The notes below the pieces were generated by a model, which was not told the origin of the DNA, searched no databases, and worked only from the letters and a program-made list of their open reading frames with translations. From Croceicoccus sediminis (GTDB lineage Bacteria > Pseudomonadota > Alphaproteobacteria > Sphingomonadales > Sphingomonadaceae): a stretch of 64,000 nt of DNA. Shown here in pieces: positions 62,181 to 64,000 of the stretch (its first letter is position 1; each line of letters starts with the position of its first letter). Location: positions 124,001 to 188,000 of the forward strand of contig NZ_SUNC01000002.1 in NCBI RefSeq assembly GCF_007570835.1, read 5' to 3'. The translations under genes and the position numbers were made by a program.

Positions 62181-63710
62181 TCAGGCCGCGTTGGACAGGC
62201 GATCGATCTCGCGCACGGGCTGCTCCGGTTCCTCGCTTTTTGGTGCCAGTGCTTCGAGCGCTGCCCCCGGTTTCACCGACTTCAAGTCGCGAAGATGGGC
62301 GCGAAATTCCTGCAGCTCGCTGCTGGAAAGCTGGGCGCGCACCACGAACTGCACCGATAGCGGGTCGATATTCTTGCCGTTGCGATAAAGCTCGTAATGC
62401 AGGTGCGGACCGGTGGAGAGGCCGGTGGACCCGGCATAGCCGATGACCTGCCCGCGCTTCACCCGCTGCCCGCGCGACACGGCGAAACGCGACATGTGGG
62501 CATAGCCCGACTGCAACCCACCGCCGTGGCTCAACTTGACGAAGTTGCCATAACCGCCGTTGCGGCCCGCAAAGGCAACCGTGCCATCGGTCACGGCATA
62601 GATCGGCTGTCCGGTGCGGGCACGGAAATCAACGCCCTTGTGCATGCGTTTGTAGCGCAGGATCGGATGACGCCGCATGCCATAACGCGAGGTAATCGCG
62701 CCGTTCGTGGGCGAAACGAGACCGGTGCGCAGCTCGCCCTGTCCGTTCGCGTCGTAGAACTTGCCGTCCTTGCCCCAGCGCAGCATTTGCGCCTTGGCCG
62801 TGCCGCGGCGCGAAAGCCCGGCAAACTGGACGTCGCCCACTTCGACTTCGCCGGTTTCGGCGCGCTTGTAGGCGATGATGATGTCGAAATCGTCATCGGC
62901 GCCGACTTCGCGGTCAAGGTCGATCGCCTCGTCCAGCGCCTTCAGGTACTGCTGCACCGCACGCGCCGGTGCACCCGCCGCGCGGGCCGAACGGTAAAGG
63001 CCCGATCCCACCTTGCCGGTGATGCGCAGCGGGGTTTCATCAACCCGGATCACCCGCTTTTCCAGCGCGAGCGGGCCGCCCTCGCGGTCAAGCGTCAACT
63101 GAAGGTCGAAACGGGCACGGAAAGTGAGGTTTTCGAGCGGCCTGGGATCGCTCGGCGAAGCGCGCCGGCCGAGCAGGAGCTTGAAGCCAGTGCCGCTCTC
63201 GATGTCCTCAACCGGGAAAGCGCTGCCGATCAGTTCCTCCGCCCGCGCGGCATCGCCCGCACCGACACCGGCACGGCGCAGCATCGCGGCCAGCGAATCT
63301 TCGGAACCGAACGTCGCGGTCAGTTCGACGGCGGGACGTTCGGGAGCACTGGCCAGCGGCACGACCAGGCGCGAAGGCCCCATGCGTCGGCCCGTGTCCG
63401 CGCCCAGCGCCAGCGGCGTGATCATCTGGCTGCGGTATTCGTCACGCTCTTCCTCCGTCAGGTCGACTTCGGGCGCGGCCTGGACGGCGTTGAAATCGGG
63501 CCATAGCGCCAGCGCCAGCGCGATGAGGACGAGCATGAAGGCAAGGCTGCGATACCAGCGCGGCGATCCGATGCCGGAACCGAGGTCGGAAACCCAGGGT
63601 TCCTCCTCTCCGCCCTTCAGGCCGAACTGACGCAGCACGGTGCCGAGGTCGCGTTTCTCGACCTCTTCCGTCTTTCCGTCGTCCGGCTTTGCGATATGCG
63701 GTGCCTGCAC
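62181..63710 (-). CDS. Membrane-anchored M23 (LytM-type) metallopeptidase
   Basis: The product has 509 residues. A cytoplasmic N-terminus, one membrane helix (about 52-70) and a long periplasmic part lead to the LytM domain, with GAITSRYGMRRHPI near 355, MHKGVDFRA near 374 and the catalytic GPHLHYELY near 450. It cuts peptide cross-links or activates amidases during growth or division. The GTG start at 63710 is chosen for the excellent AGGAGG site upstream; the longer frame to 63797 has none. Confidence 0.9.
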   Translation of the reverse strand: MQAPHIAKPDDGKTEEVEKRDLGTVLRQFGLKGGEEEPWVSDLGSGIGSPRWYRSLAFMLVLIALALALWPDFNAVQAAPEVDLTEEERDEYRSQMITPLALGADTGRRMGPSRLVVPLASAPERPAVELTATFGSEDSLAAMLRRAGVGAGDAARAEELIGSAFPVEDIESGTGFKLLLGRRASPSDPRPLENLTFRARFDLQLTLDREGGPLALEKRVIRVDETPLRITGKVGSGLYRSARAAGAPARAVQQYLKALDEAIDLDREVGADDDFDIIIAYKRAETGEVEVGDVQFAGLSRRGTAKAQMLRWGKDGKFYDANGQGELRTGLVSPTNGAITSRYGMRRHPILRYKRMHKGVDFRARTGQPIYAVTDGTVAFAGRNGGYGNFVKLSHGGGLQSGYAHMSRFAVSRGQRVKRGQVIGYAGSTGLSTGPHLHYELYRNGKNIDPLSVQFVVRAQLSSSELQEFRAHLRDLKSVKPGAALEALAPKSEEPEQPVREIDRLSNAA

Positions 63711-63960
63711 CGCGCGCCTCCTCGTCGTGGGTTCGTGGACCTGCGCGCAGATACGATCCTTTGCCTGCGCGCGGCACGGGTTAACGCGTTGGCCCAAAAC
63801 ATGCCTTCCGCAAAGTTGATGAAGTGCTGCTTCAACAGGCCTGCGCGACGAACTGCCGCAGGGCTGCGACGAATGGTGGGGTGCTTGCCGTCAATCGCGG
63901 GTGATGAGCATGGCAGGCCTCCTTGTCGCGCCGCCTTGCGACTGCCAAGTTAGGCAAGTG

Positions 63961-64000
63961 ATGAACCGCGCAGCCCCCGACGGCCGCACCGTCAAGGCCG
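63961..64000 (+). CDS. Possible start of a gene cut by the right edge
   Basis: An open frame begins MNRAAPDGRTVKA at ATG 63961 and runs to the window end. The same frame is open back to ATG 63904. Too short to identify. The 63711-63960 gap before it holds no other convincing gene. Confidence 0.3.
   Translation, partial: MNRAAPDGRTVKA

Noticed and set aside
62397-63506. 369-codon plus-strand open frame opposite the M23 peptidase
   Set aside because: Antisense shadow. The minus-strand frame has the LytM motifs and a perfect ribosome site.

Overview
The window is a high-GC chromosomal segment of an alphaproteobacterium. It most likely comes from Sphingomonadales, in or near Erythrobacteraceae (Erythrobacter/Altererythrobacter type). 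This rests on the pcm-tolC-popZ(DUF2497) order, the UrcA, DUF1491 and MmcB proteins, LytS/LytTR two-component pairs, a large TonB-dependent receptor locus and the hpf-ptsN cluster. I see no phage, plasmid, insertion sequence or CRISPR array.

Layout. Positions 1-3682 (minus) hold the first 1,227 codons of a giant acidic secreted repeat protein whose 3' part lies outside the window. A translationally coupled minus-strand operon follows (4110-6365): ferritin-like protein, GtrA membrane protein, GT4 glycosyltransferase. Positions 6783-18909 form a dedicated glycoside-catabolic locus: TIM-barrel protein, secreted esterase, small beta protein, convergent TetR regulator, TonB-dependent receptor, Gfo/Idh/MocA dehydrogenase, second TIM-barrel isomerase, MFS transporter, GMC oxidoreductase and Tat-exported GH1 glucosidase. 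The TIM-barrel protein plus the small protein (6783-7772, 8685-9074) look like the alpha and beta subunits of a C-glycoside deglycosidase. The sugar-oxidising enzymes would supply the 3-keto-glycoside such enzymes need. This is the most interesting system in the window.

From 19.0 kb onward the content is mainly core genome. It includes tRNA-Arg(CCG), mmcB behind a perfect alphaproteobacterial LexA box, a fatty-acid-hydroxylase/DUF2141 pair, a CoA-ester lyase and a MopJ-like PAS_5 protein behind a CtrA-like site. These are followed by an App1-type phosphatase, an M48 protease, a DsbA-like protein, a LytS/LytTR pair and nadC. A short region of lower GC (about 29.95-31.78 kb) carries four small orphan genes and four copies of a hairpin-forming intergenic repeat.

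The remainder comprises an L,D-transpeptidase, a retropepsin-like protease, ispG, zntB, prephenate dehydratase, membrane cytochrome c, a metallophosphoesterase/lipid-kinase pair, urcA, a second LytS/LytTR pair and class I fumarase. Then come pcm-tolC-popZ, Fe-S and DNA-repair genes (erpA, xth, a ligase-associated exonuclease and ligase), a cell-wall hydrolase, an hpf-ptsN-thioesterase-DUF1491 run, dnaQ, wecB, a truncated haemoglobin, a gamma-carbonic anhydrase, hemB with two GNAT genes, and an M23 peptidase. All functional calls come from reading the translated sequence; no database search was run.
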